64,000 bases of DNA from Elizabethkingia occulta. Its GTDB lineage: Bacteria > Bacteroidota > Bacteroidia > Flavobacteriales > Weeksellaceae. Position 1 is the stretch's first letter, and the number at the start of each line of letters is the position of its first letter. The notes beneath the pieces were generated by a model. The model was not told where the DNA came from, made no database searches, and worked only from the letters and a program-made list of their open reading frames with translations. This document shows, one piece after another, positions 44,229 through 52,686 of this stretch. The stretch covers positions 62,001 to 126,000 of the forward strand of contig NZ_MAHX01000017.1 in assembly GCF_002023715.1 (NCBI RefSeq), given 5' to 3'. The translations under genes and the position numbers were made by a program.

Positions 44229-44819
44229 ATGAAGACACTGCCAGATAGTAAACTTATTGCTGACTTCCAGAAAGGAAATGAAGCTGCCTTAGAAATTCTC
44301 TTAAAGCGCCATCAGCGCGATATTTACACTTTTATTTTTTATAAATTAGGAGATGAGGACCTAGCCAATGATATTTTTCAGGATACATTCATGAAAATTA
44401 TTATTACCCTGAAAGAAGGGCGTTATAAAGATGAAGGTAAGTTCTCATTATGGGCTAAGCGGATTGCTCATAATCTTGTTATAGATCACTACCGGGTAAG
44501 AGCAAAAAACTTTAAAATATCTGAATCTTCTTATGATAATGACGAGTTTTCTATTTTCGATATTATAAAGGAGCCAGATGCAAATATAGAAGATAGACTT
44601 ATTCAGATCCAGATTAATGACGATTTGTATAAAATGATAGAATGCCTCCCGGAAAATCAAAGAGAGGTATTGGAACTCCGCTTTTTTAAAGAATTAAGTT
44701 TTAAAGAAATTGCCGAGCACACCAATTCCAGTATTAATACGACCTTGGGAAGGGTTCGTTATGCTCTTATTAATCTGCGGAAAATGGCGGATGAACATCA
44801 AATTATTCTTACGAAATAA
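44229..44819 (+). CDS. RNA polymerase sigma factor, sigma-70 (ECF) family
   Basis: This 196-residue protein has region 2 (D-E-D-L-A-N-D-I-F-Q-D-T-F and the W-A-K-R-I-A-H-N segment) and region 4 (L-P-E-N-Q-R-E-V-L-E-L-R-F-F-K-E-L-S-F-K-E-I-A). Regions 1 and 3 are absent, which makes it an extracytoplasmic-function sigma factor. No anti-sigma gene with a membrane helix adjoins it. Instead a 44-residue ORF follows at 44870. The ATG at 44229 is preferred; ATGs at 44221 and 44228 are out of frame. Confidence 0.9.
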   Translation: MKTLPDSKLIADFQKGNEAALEILLKRHQRDIYTFIFYKLGDEDLANDIFQDTFMKIIITLKEGRYKDEGKFSLWAKRIAHNLVIDHYRVRAKNFKISESSYDNDEFSIFDIIKEPDANIEDRLIQIQINDDLYKMIECLPENQREVLELRFFKELSFKEIAEHTNSSINTTLGRVRYALINLRKMADEHQIILTK

Positions 44820-44869
44820 TAAATTGGAAATCGTTGCGTTATATAAATATAACAACGAAACGATTTTCT

Positions 44870-45004
44870 ATGAAACAACTCGATTCTTTAGGAATGGCTA
44901 AATTAAAGCCGAGAAAGTCTACAATAGATTTTCTCTTAAGCTATTCTAAAAATATTAAAATAGTGGATACACATACTATAAAAGTTGTATTCTCTAAAAA
45001 CTAA
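44870..45004 (+). CDS. Small 44-residue protein next to the sigma factor
   Basis: This ORF was read directly: start ATG at 44870, stop TAA at 45002-45004, 44 residues. The product is basic, with M-A-K-L-K-P-R-K-S-T-I-D-F-L-L-S-Y-S in the middle and a hydrophobic strand-like end (K-V-V-F-S-K-N). It resembles a small ORF pattern that I recall beside flavobacterial sigma-factor genes (P-x-x-x-T-I-x-F-L-L-N-Y-S-K). It lies 50 nt after the sigma gene. It is too short to be called confidently; codon use and length are compatible with a real gene. Confidence 0.5.
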   Translation: MKQLDSLGMAKLKPRKSTIDFLLSYSKNIKIVDTHTIKVVFSKN

Positions 45005-45018
45005 CTAGCAATTTTCTT

Positions 45019-45026
45019 TAAATTTG
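45019..45026 (+). promoter_or_regulatory. TAnnTTTG (-7) box for yjjG
   Basis: TAAATTTG ends 16 nt before the ATG at 45043. Confidence 0.45.
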
Positions 45027-45042
45027 TGTCTAAGTTTACATT

Positions 45043-45738
45043 ATGAAATTTAGACACATTTTTTTTGACCTCGACAATACTTTGTGGGACCACCGCAAAA
45101 ATGCATACTTAACACTTAAAGATCTTTTCAATCGCAAAGAAATAAATAGTCTTTACGGAATAGACTTTGAGGAATTTCATCACAAATATGATGAAATCAA
45201 TGAGAGATTATGGGAGCAGATAAGGGATGGTGAAATTGATAAAGAATATCTGAGAAAGCACAGATTCTACGATACTTTCTTGTTCTTCGGTATAGACGAT
45301 GCAGAACTTGCAGAATATTTTGAAATAAACTTCCTGGATGAAATTGTAGAATACAACGAACTTGTAGACGGAACAAAGGAAGTATTAGATTATCTTAAAG
45401 ATAAAAATTACAACATCCACATTATTTCGAATGGATTCTACGATGTTACGCACCGCAAAATAAAAGGGTCGGGTCTTACTCCTTATTTTGAAACTATAAC
45501 AAGTGCAGATGATGTAGGGGTTAGAAAGCCAAATCCAAAAATATTTGAGTATGCACTGGGAAAAGCGAATGCTCAAAAAGATGAAAGCATTCTGATAGGA
45601 GACGACTGGATTGCCGATGTAAAAGGTTCACAGGGATTTGGTATGGATGTGATTTTCTTTGATGCTTTGAAGGAAGATAAGCAAGAAGAAAAATTAAAAT
45701 CTGTAAAACACCTTCTGGATATAAAAAGTTTTCTGTAA
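45043..45738 (+). CDS. yjjG: YjjG-family HAD nucleotidase
   Basis: This 231-residue HAD-superfamily phosphatase has the nucleophile motif F-D-L-D-N-T-L-W-D, motif II I-I-S-N-G, Lys in R-K-P-N-P-K-I-F and motif IV I-G-D-D-W-I-A-D. The cap-domain sequence and N-terminal F-F-D-L-D-N-T-L fit YjjG, which hydrolyses non-canonical pyrimidine nucleotides. It is a house-cleaning enzyme in E. coli. Flanked by its own promoter box and a strong hairpin. Confidence 0.85.
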   Translation: MKFRHIFFDLDNTLWDHRKNAYLTLKDLFNRKEINSLYGIDFEEFHHKYDEINERLWEQIRDGEIDKEYLRKHRFYDTFLFFGIDDAELAEYFEINFLDEIVEYNELVDGTKEVLDYLKDKNYNIHIISNGFYDVTHRKIKGSGLTPYFETITSADDVGVRKPNPKIFEYALGKANAQKDESILIGDDWIADVKGSQGFGMDVIFFDALKEDKQEEKLKSVKHLLDIKSFL

Positions 45739-45790
45739 GCGGAGTGTATGCTTCAACTTTTGAAAAATTAAATATTGCTTCAATATACAA

Positions 45791-45824
45791 ACGTCATAGG
45801 CTCTTAAAGCCTATGACGTTTTTC
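45791..45824. terminator. Terminator with 12-bp stem after yjjG
   Basis: A 12-bp perfect stem (45791-45802 with 45808-45819) with a 5-nt loop and a following T tract. It terminates yjjG and could serve the kinase on the other strand only weakly. Confidence 0.85.
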
Positions 45825-45866
45825 TTTAGAATCTTTTATGATTTTTGAACAATCTCTGTCAGAGAT

Positions 45867-46790
45867 CTACAAAGGAAGTGCAGAAATCTGATGTTGGTCT
45901 CTGAATGTTGTAAACTCACCTAATGAATATTCCGGACAGGCACCTTCCTGCGCCGTAATAAAAGCTCCCAATGCAACTGCCTGATGCATAATCTGGTGAG
46001 CTGTAGTACCCGTTTCTAAACGTTTAGACAAAAAACCGGCAAGAAAAGAATCTCCACTGCCTACGGTGTCTTTTACTTCAACAGATACTGTTGGATACAA
46101 ATAGAAATTATCTCCATGGGCATATAATGCTCCTTTGCTACCTTTAGAAATAATTATTTCATTCAGACCAAATGCATCCTGAAGGTATTTTATACTGTCT
46201 TTTTCAGTAATGTAATCTTTACCCATAAAATCCAGCATCATGCGAAGCTCCGCTTTGTTGAATTTTGCCAAATGAGTCATATGCAACAAATCTTTAATCA
46301 AATGTATATCATAATAAGGCGGGCGTAGGTTAATATCGAATACATTATAATTGCTGGCTTCTGTTAATTCGAACAATGTATTTTTAGATTTTTCAGTTCT
46401 GGCTGCCAATGTTCCGAATACCAATGCGTCAGTTTCTGTCAGAAGGTTTAGGTCGGCAGGTCTGGTTTCAATATAATCCCAGGCTACATGCTGTACAATA
46501 TCATACTTTGCATCATTATTTTCATCTATGCTTGCTATAACAGTACTGGTTGGATATTGATTATTCACCTGAATTCCGCTGACAGACATATCCCAGCTTC
46601 GTATTTTTTCCAGTAATTCATTTCCTAAATCATCGTTACCAACACTGCTAATCATATAAGCTTCTACACCCATTCTGGAAAGGTGGTAGGCTACATTAAA
46701 CGGTGCACCTCCAATTCTTCGTTGGCCTCCCGGAAATATATCCCACAGCACCTCGCCATAACAGGCAATTTTTATTTTATTTTCTTTCAT
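45867..46790 (-). CDS. PfkB-family fructokinase
   Basis: This 307-residue ribokinase-fold sugar kinase has G-G-A-P-F-N-V-A-Y-H-L near the N terminus (substrate site) and D-T-V-G-S-G-D-S-F-L-A-G-F near the C terminus, with the catalytic Asp in G-D. The F-P-G-G-Q-R-R-I-G-G-A-P start matches fructokinase-type members. Being the last gene of the mannitol dehydrogenase unit, it most likely phosphorylates the fructose made by the dehydrogenase. A 95-bp gap separates it from the barrel gene. Confidence 0.9.
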   Translation of the reverse strand: MKENKIKIACYGEVLWDIFPGGQRRIGGAPFNVAYHLSRMGVEAYMISSVGNDDLGNELLEKIRSWDMSVSGIQVNNQYPTSTVIASIDENNDAKYDIVQHVAWDYIETRPADLNLLTETDALVFGTLAARTEKSKNTLFELTEASNYNVFDINLRPPYYDIHLIKDLLHMTHLAKFNKAELRMMLDFMGKDYITEKDSIKYLQDAFGLNEIIISKGSKGALYAHGDNFYLYPTVSVEVKDTVGSGDSFLAGFLSKRLETGTTAHQIMHQAVALGAFITAQEGACPEYSLGEFTTFRDQHQISALPL

Positions 46791-46885
46791 TGTAATTATT
46801 TAATAGCCTGTTTTATCTTCTTTAGCAGAATCCATAGTTTTCATTTTTTATTAAAATTAATATATTTCCTTTTATAAGTGTAATA

Positions 46886-47617
46886 TTAAAAAGAATATAC
46901 CTGAACTGAAAACTGAAGAAGCGCACGATTATCTACAGGATTCCACATGCCCCATAAGCCTATTGGAATTTTATAGCTACCTATTGTCAGAGGTTTTGAT
47001 ATCATAAGGCTGACCTCATTGAAACCTGCTTTTTTTGAAAAGAAATTATTCTGTTCTTCAGGATTGTTTAGCGCAAAACTATAACCAAGTCTCCCACGTA
47101 CTTCCAGATCATTGTTTTTGTATACCGGATATTCTGCAAAAACAAAAGTAGAATATTTATTATGAGTGTTTTCTTTATTTCTGTCCCTGCCGGAGATTAC
47201 AGTATTCCAGCTTAGGATCAGGGGTATACGGTCACTGATGGTATAATAAGATCTGAAATCCATGAAGCGCCCAGTCTCCCTGGCATTGTAATTAAAGAAC
47301 TCTTTGTTATTGTAGGTCGCATTAGGAGAGAAATTATAAATATCCCATAGCTCCAGTGTTAGATGTTTATTTTTGAATCCGATATAGTTATTGAATTCTT
47401 TGTAATCGCCATTCGCTGTTCCGCCTGCCCAGAATCCCCCATAAAAATTCTTATAATCCAAATGGATATCTCCGGTATATACTAGACCAGAGGCTACTTC
47501 TATACCTCTCCACAAATGGTTATTACGAATTTGTAATGCAGAGTGTATTTCCTGTCCATAAAATAATATGCTTCCTGTGATCATTGAAAAAATGATCATT
47601 AATTTAAATTTATACAT
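46886..47617 (-). CDS. Secreted beta-barrel-like protein of the polyol locus
   Basis: This protein of 243 residues has a signal peptide (F-Y-G-Q near residue 21) and an N-terminal N-N-H-L-W-R-G-I-E-V motif like the first strand of TorF-type porins. Alternating aromatic/polar strands follow, and it ends in Phe (Q-V-Y-S-F), as outer-membrane barrels do. The start at 47617 is used; a longer reading to 47914 only covers the MFS gene in another frame. It lies 20 bp after the MFS gene. A role in letting a polyol or sugar cross the outer membrane is inferred from context alone. Confidence 0.68.
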   Translation of the reverse strand: MYKFKLMIIFSMITGSILFYGQEIHSALQIRNNHLWRGIEVASGLVYTGDIHLDYKNFYGGFWAGGTANGDYKEFNNYIGFKNKHLTLELWDIYNFSPNATYNNKEFFNYNARETGRFMDFRSYYTISDRIPLILSWNTVISGRDRNKENTHNKYSTFVFAEYPVYKNNDLEVRGRLGYSFALNNPEEQNNFFSKKAGFNEVSLMISKPLTIGSYKIPIGLWGMWNPVDNRALLQFSVQVYSF

Positions 47618-47637
47618 AAGTGTGTCTGGTTTTAGTT

Positions 47638-48957
47638 TTACTGAATAATATCCTTGGGTCTTATACGGGAGCCGAAAAGTGCATAAGAAAGCATGAGTAA
47701 CTCGCATATAACAGTGAGAGACCATGTCCATCTCCATGAGCCAAATATATCTGCAAGTCCGCCCTGTATCAGAGTGAATACAGCTCCTCCGAAAACAGCA
47801 GATATGAATACACCGGATGCTTTGGAAGTATATTTGCCCAAACCTTTTATAGCAAGAGAGAAAATACAACTCCACATGGTGGAATGTAACAGACCAATAG
47901 CTACCAGATACCATAAATTTTGGGTAAGCATAGAAATAACAGCCAGTATAGTTGCTAATAGGGTTGTTACTGTAAGCTGCGTTTTTGCGGAGATTTTACT
48001 AAAGAAACTGGAAATTGCTCTTCCAACTAAAAAGCCACCCCAATATAATGTAGATAGCAGAGCGTGTATTCCCAAATCCATTCCGCCGATAATAATGTCG
48101 CTTTTTCCAAAGAATGTCATCGGATTTCCGGATTCAGCAAGCTCGAATGCATGCAGATTAATATTAGCACCTATAGCTACTTCAGTTCCTACATAAAAGA
48201 ATATAGCCAGTACACCTAGTACAAAATGCCTGAAAGACCATATACTTCTTTCCAGTTTTTCGCCAGTTTTTGCTCGGGTATTGGCAATATCCGGAAGATG
48301 TAGCTTCTTAGTAATTAAAGTTACAATAAGAACCGATGTTATTAATATTACTAGAGGCAGTATAAGCTGTCGGATCTCGATATTTGCGATAGAAACTCCA
48401 CTGAACATAACAACTGTTACAAAAAATGGAGCGGAGGTAGTACCAATAGAGTTGATGGCAGTTAAAATATTTAAACGTTGTACAGGTTGTGTTCCTGGCA
48501 GCTCATAAGCCGCAGCGTATGGATTGACAACAACCTGTATAATAGCAGCTGAAGTTCCCATAAGATATGAGCCAATAACAAAAATTATAAAACCATAAGG
48601 CAATGCAGCATTACCAAAATGTATTGCCAGATTTGGATACTGATAACCAATCCATGATGAACAAAGATACATACATAAACCAGACATCATAAATAGTAAA
48701 CCTCGAAGAATGGTATTTTTATAACCATAAGCGTTAACCCATTTACTCCCCAGAGTACCGTTGAGCAGATATCCCAGAAAGAAAAAGAATGAAATGAGAG
48801 TTGTAAAGGTATTTTTCAGGCTTCCTGCTTCTGCAAGAAATGTAAATTTTAACGGAGCCTGTAATTGTTCGTTTACTGTGGTAAGAAAACCTACAATAAA
48901 ATAGATGAAGGTAATAGTTGCAAAGGGCAATAGGCTGTTGCGATGTTTAGTTTCCAT
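47638..48957 (-). CDS. FucP-like MFS sugar/polyol symporter
   Basis: This 439-residue major facilitator has 12 membrane helices and the start typical of the FucP/GlcP branch: F-x-x-G-F-L-T-T-V-N-E-Q-L, then N-P-Y-A-A near residue 145. Members take up fucose, glucose, galactose or mannitol/fructose with protons. It lies 4 nt downstream of the mannitol dehydrogenase gene, so a polyol or hexose substrate is likely. Confidence 0.9.
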   Translation of the reverse strand: METKHRNSLLPFATITFIYFIVGFLTTVNEQLQAPLKFTFLAEAGSLKNTFTTLISFFFFLGYLLNGTLGSKWVNAYGYKNTILRGLLFMMSGLCMYLCSSWIGYQYPNLAIHFGNAALPYGFIIFVIGSYLMGTSAAIIQVVVNPYAAAYELPGTQPVQRLNILTAINSIGTTSAPFFVTVVMFSGVSIANIEIRQLILPLVILITSVLIVTLITKKLHLPDIANTRAKTGEKLERSIWSFRHFVLGVLAIFFYVGTEVAIGANINLHAFELAESGNPMTFFGKSDIIIGGMDLGIHALLSTLYWGGFLVGRAISSFFSKISAKTQLTVTTLLATILAVISMLTQNLWYLVAIGLLHSTMWSCIFSLAIKGLGKYTSKASGVFISAVFGGAVFTLIQGGLADIFGSWRWTWSLTVICELLMLSYALFGSRIRPKDIIQ

Positions 48958-48961
48958 AATT

Positions 48962-50416
48962 TTATGAGCTTATCTTAGGTTGAACAATAATGGATTGTAG
49001 TACCGGCTTGATCCCTTCGTTTTTGATCCTTTCTGTAAAAGATATATAGGGTGTACTGAAAGTACTTACAGTACCAAGGTTGATGCTTCTGAATGCAGAA
49101 ATATTCAAAAAGTCAAGGGGATTGTCACTGGAGATGAGTTCCTGATCTTCCGGGGTGATCCAGGGTTCTGCAATTTCATAAGATAAACCATTGTCATCTA
49201 CTTTGTACTTCAGATAATGTCGGTAGACAGCGATAAGGAATGCTACTCTGGAAAGATCCTGCTCGTGGTTAATCATCTTCATCAGATTAGGCATTATATA
49301 AACAGGGAATTTAGAGATACCATCAGAGCATAATCTGCTGATCTGGTCACTTACAGAACTATTGGCAAATCTTTCTATTAAAGTTTGTTTGTATTCGTCC
49401 AGATTTACACCTTCCGGAGCCGGAACATGAGATGTGATATCAATATCCATAAAACTGCGGATAAAGCTTACAATATCTTGATCATGCATTGCTTCGTCTA
49501 CTTTGCGGTATCCGGCTAAAAATGAAGGATAGGATAGTAGGGTATGAGAGGCATTAAGCAAGCTCAGCTTCATATTTTCGTAAGCAGTTACATCTTTTGA
49601 AAAAGTAACCCCAACTCTTTCCCATGCAGGTCTTCCGGCAACAAAATTATCTTCTATTACCCATTGCGCGAAATCTTCACAATATACTGGTGCTTTATCT
49701 GCGATACCACTTTTTTCATTTAGTTTTTTTACATCTTCTGCTGTGGTTACAGGTGTTATTCTGTCTACCATACTGTTTGGGAATGTTACGTTTTGCTGAA
49801 CCCATTCTGCTAAATCTTTATCCTGAGCTTCAATAAATGCAGAAAATGCATTTCGGGCAGTATTGCCGTTATGCTGTAAATTGTCACAGGAGAGAATGGT
49901 AATACTGCCATTGACATTAGATTTTCGCAGACGAAGACCTTCGGCAATGAAACCGAAAACGGTAGTCGGAGATTCAGGATTCTTCAAGTCATGCTGTATA
50001 CTTTCATTATTCAGTATAAACTCGTTTGTTGCTTTGTCCAGATTATAACCACCTTCAGTAATTGTTAGTGTAATAATTCTGGTGTTGCTATCCGCTATTT
50101 TATTCAATAAATTCTGTGGAGCTTTTATTGCCCAGATGAGGTCATTTATAGCTCCGATTTTATAAACTTCATCATTGCCATCTCTTCCACATACTGTTAA
50201 AGTATACTCCAGGTCTTGTGATTTTAGATTGGTGACAATTTTCTCATCCGAAGGCAATAAACAGGCACCACATATCCCCCAGGAATATTGGTCTTCATCT
50301 TTTAGCAGCTGATTTGTATAGAATGCCTGGTGGGCACGATGAAAGTTCCCAACGCCGATATGTAAAATACCCGTTTGGATAGTTTTTCGATTGTAATAAT
50401 AATCTGATACTTTCAT
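48962..50416 (-). CDS. Mannitol dehydrogenase family oxidoreductase
   Basis: This 484-residue long-chain dehydrogenase of the mannitol 2-dehydrogenase/fructuronate reductase group has an N-terminal Rossmann domain (G-V-G-N-F-H-R-A-H) and the family active-site motif K-x4-N-x2-H (K-L-S-L-L-N-A-S-H). It interconverts polyols and ketoses with NAD(H). With a fructokinase and polyol-type transporter in the same unit, mannitol to fructose is the likely reaction; D-arabinitol or sorbitol are alternatives. It is divergent from the LacI-type gene across the operator region. Confidence 0.9.
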   Translation of the reverse strand: MKVSDYYYNRKTIQTGILHIGVGNFHRAHQAFYTNQLLKDEDQYSWGICGACLLPSDEKIVTNLKSQDLEYTLTVCGRDGNDEVYKIGAINDLIWAIKAPQNLLNKIADSNTRIITLTITEGGYNLDKATNEFILNNESIQHDLKNPESPTTVFGFIAEGLRLRKSNVNGSITILSCDNLQHNGNTARNAFSAFIEAQDKDLAEWVQQNVTFPNSMVDRITPVTTAEDVKKLNEKSGIADKAPVYCEDFAQWVIEDNFVAGRPAWERVGVTFSKDVTAYENMKLSLLNASHTLLSYPSFLAGYRKVDEAMHDQDIVSFIRSFMDIDITSHVPAPEGVNLDEYKQTLIERFANSSVSDQISRLCSDGISKFPVYIMPNLMKMINHEQDLSRVAFLIAVYRHYLKYKVDDNGLSYEIAEPWITPEDQELISSDNPLDFLNISAFRSINLGTVSTFSTPYISFTERIKNEGIKPVLQSIIVQPKISS

Positions 50417-50447
50417 AATTACATTGATTTTTTTAACTTAAACATCT

Positions 50448-50455
50448 CAAGTTTA
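50448..50455 (-). promoter_or_regulatory. Possible -7 box of the polyol operon
   Basis: TAAACTTG on the minus strand (one mismatch from TAnnTTTG) lies 31 nt before the dehydrogenase ATG. Nineteen nt further, TTT stands in for TTG at -33. It is a weak promoter, as expected for a regulated operon. Confidence 0.4.
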
Positions 50456-50502
50456 GGACAATAAGTTTATTGCTAAATCATTTGTGCTAAAAAAAAGTAT
50501 AT

Positions 50503-50514
50503 GGGAACGTTCCC
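50503..50514. promoter_or_regulatory. LacI-type operator O1
   Basis: The 12-bp perfect palindrome GGGAACGTTCCC has the central A-A-C-G-T-T common to LacI-family operators. An identical copy lies 20 bp away, which is about two helical turns centre to centre. Confidence 0.75.
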
Positions 50515-50522
50515 AAAGTTCA

Positions 50523-50534
50523 GGGAACGTTCCC
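50523..50534. promoter_or_regulatory. LacI-type operator O2
   Basis: Second identical GGGAACGTTCCC palindrome. It overlaps the expected -33 region for the regulator's TATTTTTG box, so binding would repress the regulator's own gene. Confidence 0.75.
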
Positions 50535-50552
50535 GGTAATAATTGTTTTTAT

Positions 50553-50560
50553 TATTTTTG
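50553..50560 (+). promoter_or_regulatory. TAnnTTTG (-7) box for the LacI-type gene
   Basis: TATTTTTG ends 21 nt before the ATG at 50582. The -33 position falls in operator O2. Confidence 0.5.
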
Positions 50561-50581
50561 ATTAAAATGTAATCCTAGTTT

Positions 50582-51592
50582 ATGAAACGTATCACCATTA
50601 AAGACTTGTCTAAATACCTTTCGATATCTAAGTCTACGATATCCAGAGCTTTAATGAATGATAAGAACGTTCATCCGGAAACGAGGGAAAAGATATTGGC
50701 AGCAGCTCAGGAATTAGGATATAAGCCTAATCCTGCAGCACTTAACCTTAGATATGGACAATCTAAAAGTATTGGTTTTGTTGTTCCGGAGATGACAACT
50801 CCATTTTCATCGAAAGTACTTCGTGGTATTCAGAATATTTTATATCCGTTGGGGTACAGAGTAATTATTACACAGTCCGATGAAAATCCTTTAATTGAAA
50901 GAAAAAATCTTCTTTTACTGGAAGAATTTAATGTAGACGGAATTATTATTAATCCATGTCATGAAAATTATAATAAAGATATATACCAGCAAATAATAGA
51001 ACGGGGAACACCTGTAGTCTTTTTTGACAGGATTCCTGATAATTCTCTGGATGCTTCTAAAGTAATGGTGAACGATCAGCTTAAGGCTTCTCTGATGACA
51101 GAACATTTGGTAAGTACCGGGAGAAAAAGAATTGTTCATATTACGGGTCCGGATACTATACGGAATGCTGCTGAAAGAATTTCCGGTTATAAACGAATAT
51201 TGACAAAGCACAATATTTTTGATCCGGAACTACTCATAAAGCCTGAAGGAATGATGTTTGAGCATGGACGGAATGCTGCCAAACAGTTGTTGGATAGAGA
51301 AATTGAATTTGACAGTATTTTTGCTTTTACCGATACATTAGCTATTGGAGCGATGAACTATCTGTTGGAACAGGGAATAAAAATTCCGGATGATGTTGCT
51401 GTTGCAAGTTTCTCAGGAACGGAACTGGCTACAATTGTATATCCGCAGTTAACCAGTGTGGAGCAGCCGTTAACAGAAATTGGTGAAACTGCTGCAGGGC
51501 TAATTTTGGATAAAATAAAAGATACTTCAACATTAAGCAAAACTATTACGATGGATGCCGAATTAGTTTACAGAGCTTCAACAGGTAAATAA
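50582..51592 (+). CDS. LacI-family transcriptional regulator of the polyol locus
   Basis: This 336-residue regulator has an N-terminal helix-turn-helix (I-T-I-K-D-L-S-K-Y-L-S-I-S-K-S-T-I-S-R-A) and hinge helix (Y-K-P-N-P-A-A-L-N-L-R). A periplasmic-binding-protein-like sensor domain follows (about 60-336; S-I-G-F-V-V-P, D-G-I-I-I-N-P, S-F-S-G-T-E-L-A). It is divergent from the mannitol dehydrogenase unit, with two operators between. It probably represses the unit in the absence of a sugar inducer such as fructose or mannitol; this is inferred. Confidence 0.92.
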   Translation: MKRITIKDLSKYLSISKSTISRALMNDKNVHPETREKILAAAQELGYKPNPAALNLRYGQSKSIGFVVPEMTTPFSSKVLRGIQNILYPLGYRVIITQSDENPLIERKNLLLLEEFNVDGIIINPCHENYNKDIYQQIIERGTPVVFFDRIPDNSLDASKVMVNDQLKASLMTEHLVSTGRKRIVHITGPDTIRNAAERISGYKRILTKHNIFDPELLIKPEGMMFEHGRNAAKQLLDREIEFDSIFAFTDTLAIGAMNYLLEQGIKIPDDVAVASFSGTELATIVYPQLTSVEQPLTEIGETAAGLILDKIKDTSTLSKTITMDAELVYRASTGK

Positions 51593-51593
51593 A

Positions 51594-51626
51594 AAAAACT
51601 CACAAGTCAAACTTGTGAGTTTTTTT
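51594..51626. terminator. Bidirectional terminator after the LacI-type gene
   Basis: A 14-bp stem (51594-51607 with 51611-51624) has A and T tracts at the ends and serves both the LacI-type gene and trpS. Confidence 0.85.
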
Positions 51627-51642
51627 ATTCTTTTCATAGGTA

Positions 51643-52608
51643 TTAATACCCTAAAGCTTTTCTTGTTTTGTCTAGTGTTGTTCGGGCAATAACTCTTGCT
51701 TTTGCAGCACCTTGTTGCAGCTTTTCTTCCAGCTCATCAAGATGGGACATGTAGTAACTAAAAAGTTCTCTTTCTTTTGCAAAACGCTCCAGAATAAGAT
51801 TCAGAAGTTCTGTTTTAGCATGTCCGTATCCAAAGTTTCCGGCAAGATATTTCTCACGTAGAGATTCAGTTTGTTCCGGGGTAGCAATAAGAGAATAGAT
51901 TGTAAATGTCTTATCCGTTTCAGGATCCTTAGGCTCTTCCAGACTTTTACTATCCGATTCAATAGACATAACCTGCTTTTTTAGTTCTTTTTCTGATAGG
52001 AAGATATTGATGATATTTCCTCTGGACTTACTCATCTTGTGGCCATCGGTTCCGGGAACATACTTAGTACTTTCCTGAATCTCTGCGCCAGGTAGTACAA
52101 ATACTTCTCCCATTTGTCTGTTGAATTTTTCTGCAACATCCCTTGTAATCTCCAGGTGTTGTAACTGATCTTTACCTACAGGTACAACTTCGGCATCATA
52201 TAATAATATGTCTGCAGCCATAAGAATAGGGTAGTTGAACAGACCTGCATTTACATCCTGAAGTCTGTCTGCTTTATCTTTAAAGGAGTGAGCTAATGTT
52301 AATCTCTGGAAAGGGAAAAAGCAATCCAGATACCATGTTAACTCACATGTTTCAGGGATATCACTTTGTCTGTAAAAAATTGTTTTCTCAGTATCTAAAC
52401 CACAAGCAAGCCACGCAGCTGCAATCTCGTAAGTATTTTGTCTTAGCTGTGCTGCATCTTTTATCTGCGTTAGTGTATGTAAATTGGCAATGAAAAATAA
52501 TGAATCATTTTCAGGTTTTTTTGCCAATTCGATAGCAGGAATAATGGCTCCTAAAAGGTTTCCCAAATGGGGCGTTCCTGTTGCTTGTATTCCGGTTAGA
52601 ATTCTCAT
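51643..52608 (-). CDS. trpS: Tryptophanyl-tRNA synthetase
   Basis: This 321-residue class I synthetase charges tRNA-Trp. The HIGH-like motif is T-G-T-P-H-L-G-N-L-L-G near the N terminus and the KMSKS loop is G-H-K-M-S-K-S-R-G near residue 195. Length is normal for a bacterial TrpS. Its -7 box (TAAATTTG) lies 39 nt upstream. A single-gene unit. Confidence 0.97.
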   Translation of the reverse strand: MRILTGIQATGTPHLGNLLGAIIPAIELAKKPENDSLFFIANLHTLTQIKDAAQLRQNTYEIAAAWLACGLDTEKTIFYRQSDIPETCELTWYLDCFFPFQRLTLAHSFKDKADRLQDVNAGLFNYPILMAADILLYDAEVVPVGKDQLQHLEITRDVAEKFNRQMGEVFVLPGAEIQESTKYVPGTDGHKMSKSRGNIINIFLSEKELKKQVMSIESDSKSLEEPKDPETDKTFTIYSLIATPEQTESLREKYLAGNFGYGHAKTELLNLILERFAKERELFSYYMSHLDELEEKLQQGAAKARVIARTTLDKTRKALGY

Positions 52609-52647
52609 ATATTAAATTATAAATTAAGATTTATATCTGTTGATATG

Positions 52648-52655
52648 CAAATTTA
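52648..52655 (-). promoter_or_regulatory. TAnnTTTG (-7) box for trpS
   Basis: TAAATTTG on the minus strand lies 39 nt before the ATG, with TTT in place of TTG at -33 (19 nt spacer). Confidence 0.45.
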
Positions 52656-52686
52656 CAGGGTTTTAGCGCGATAAAAAATTTATTTG

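Noticed and set aside
47618-47914. Upstream extension of the barrel-protein frame
   Set aside because: It lies inside the MFS gene in another frame; the signal peptide starts at 47617.
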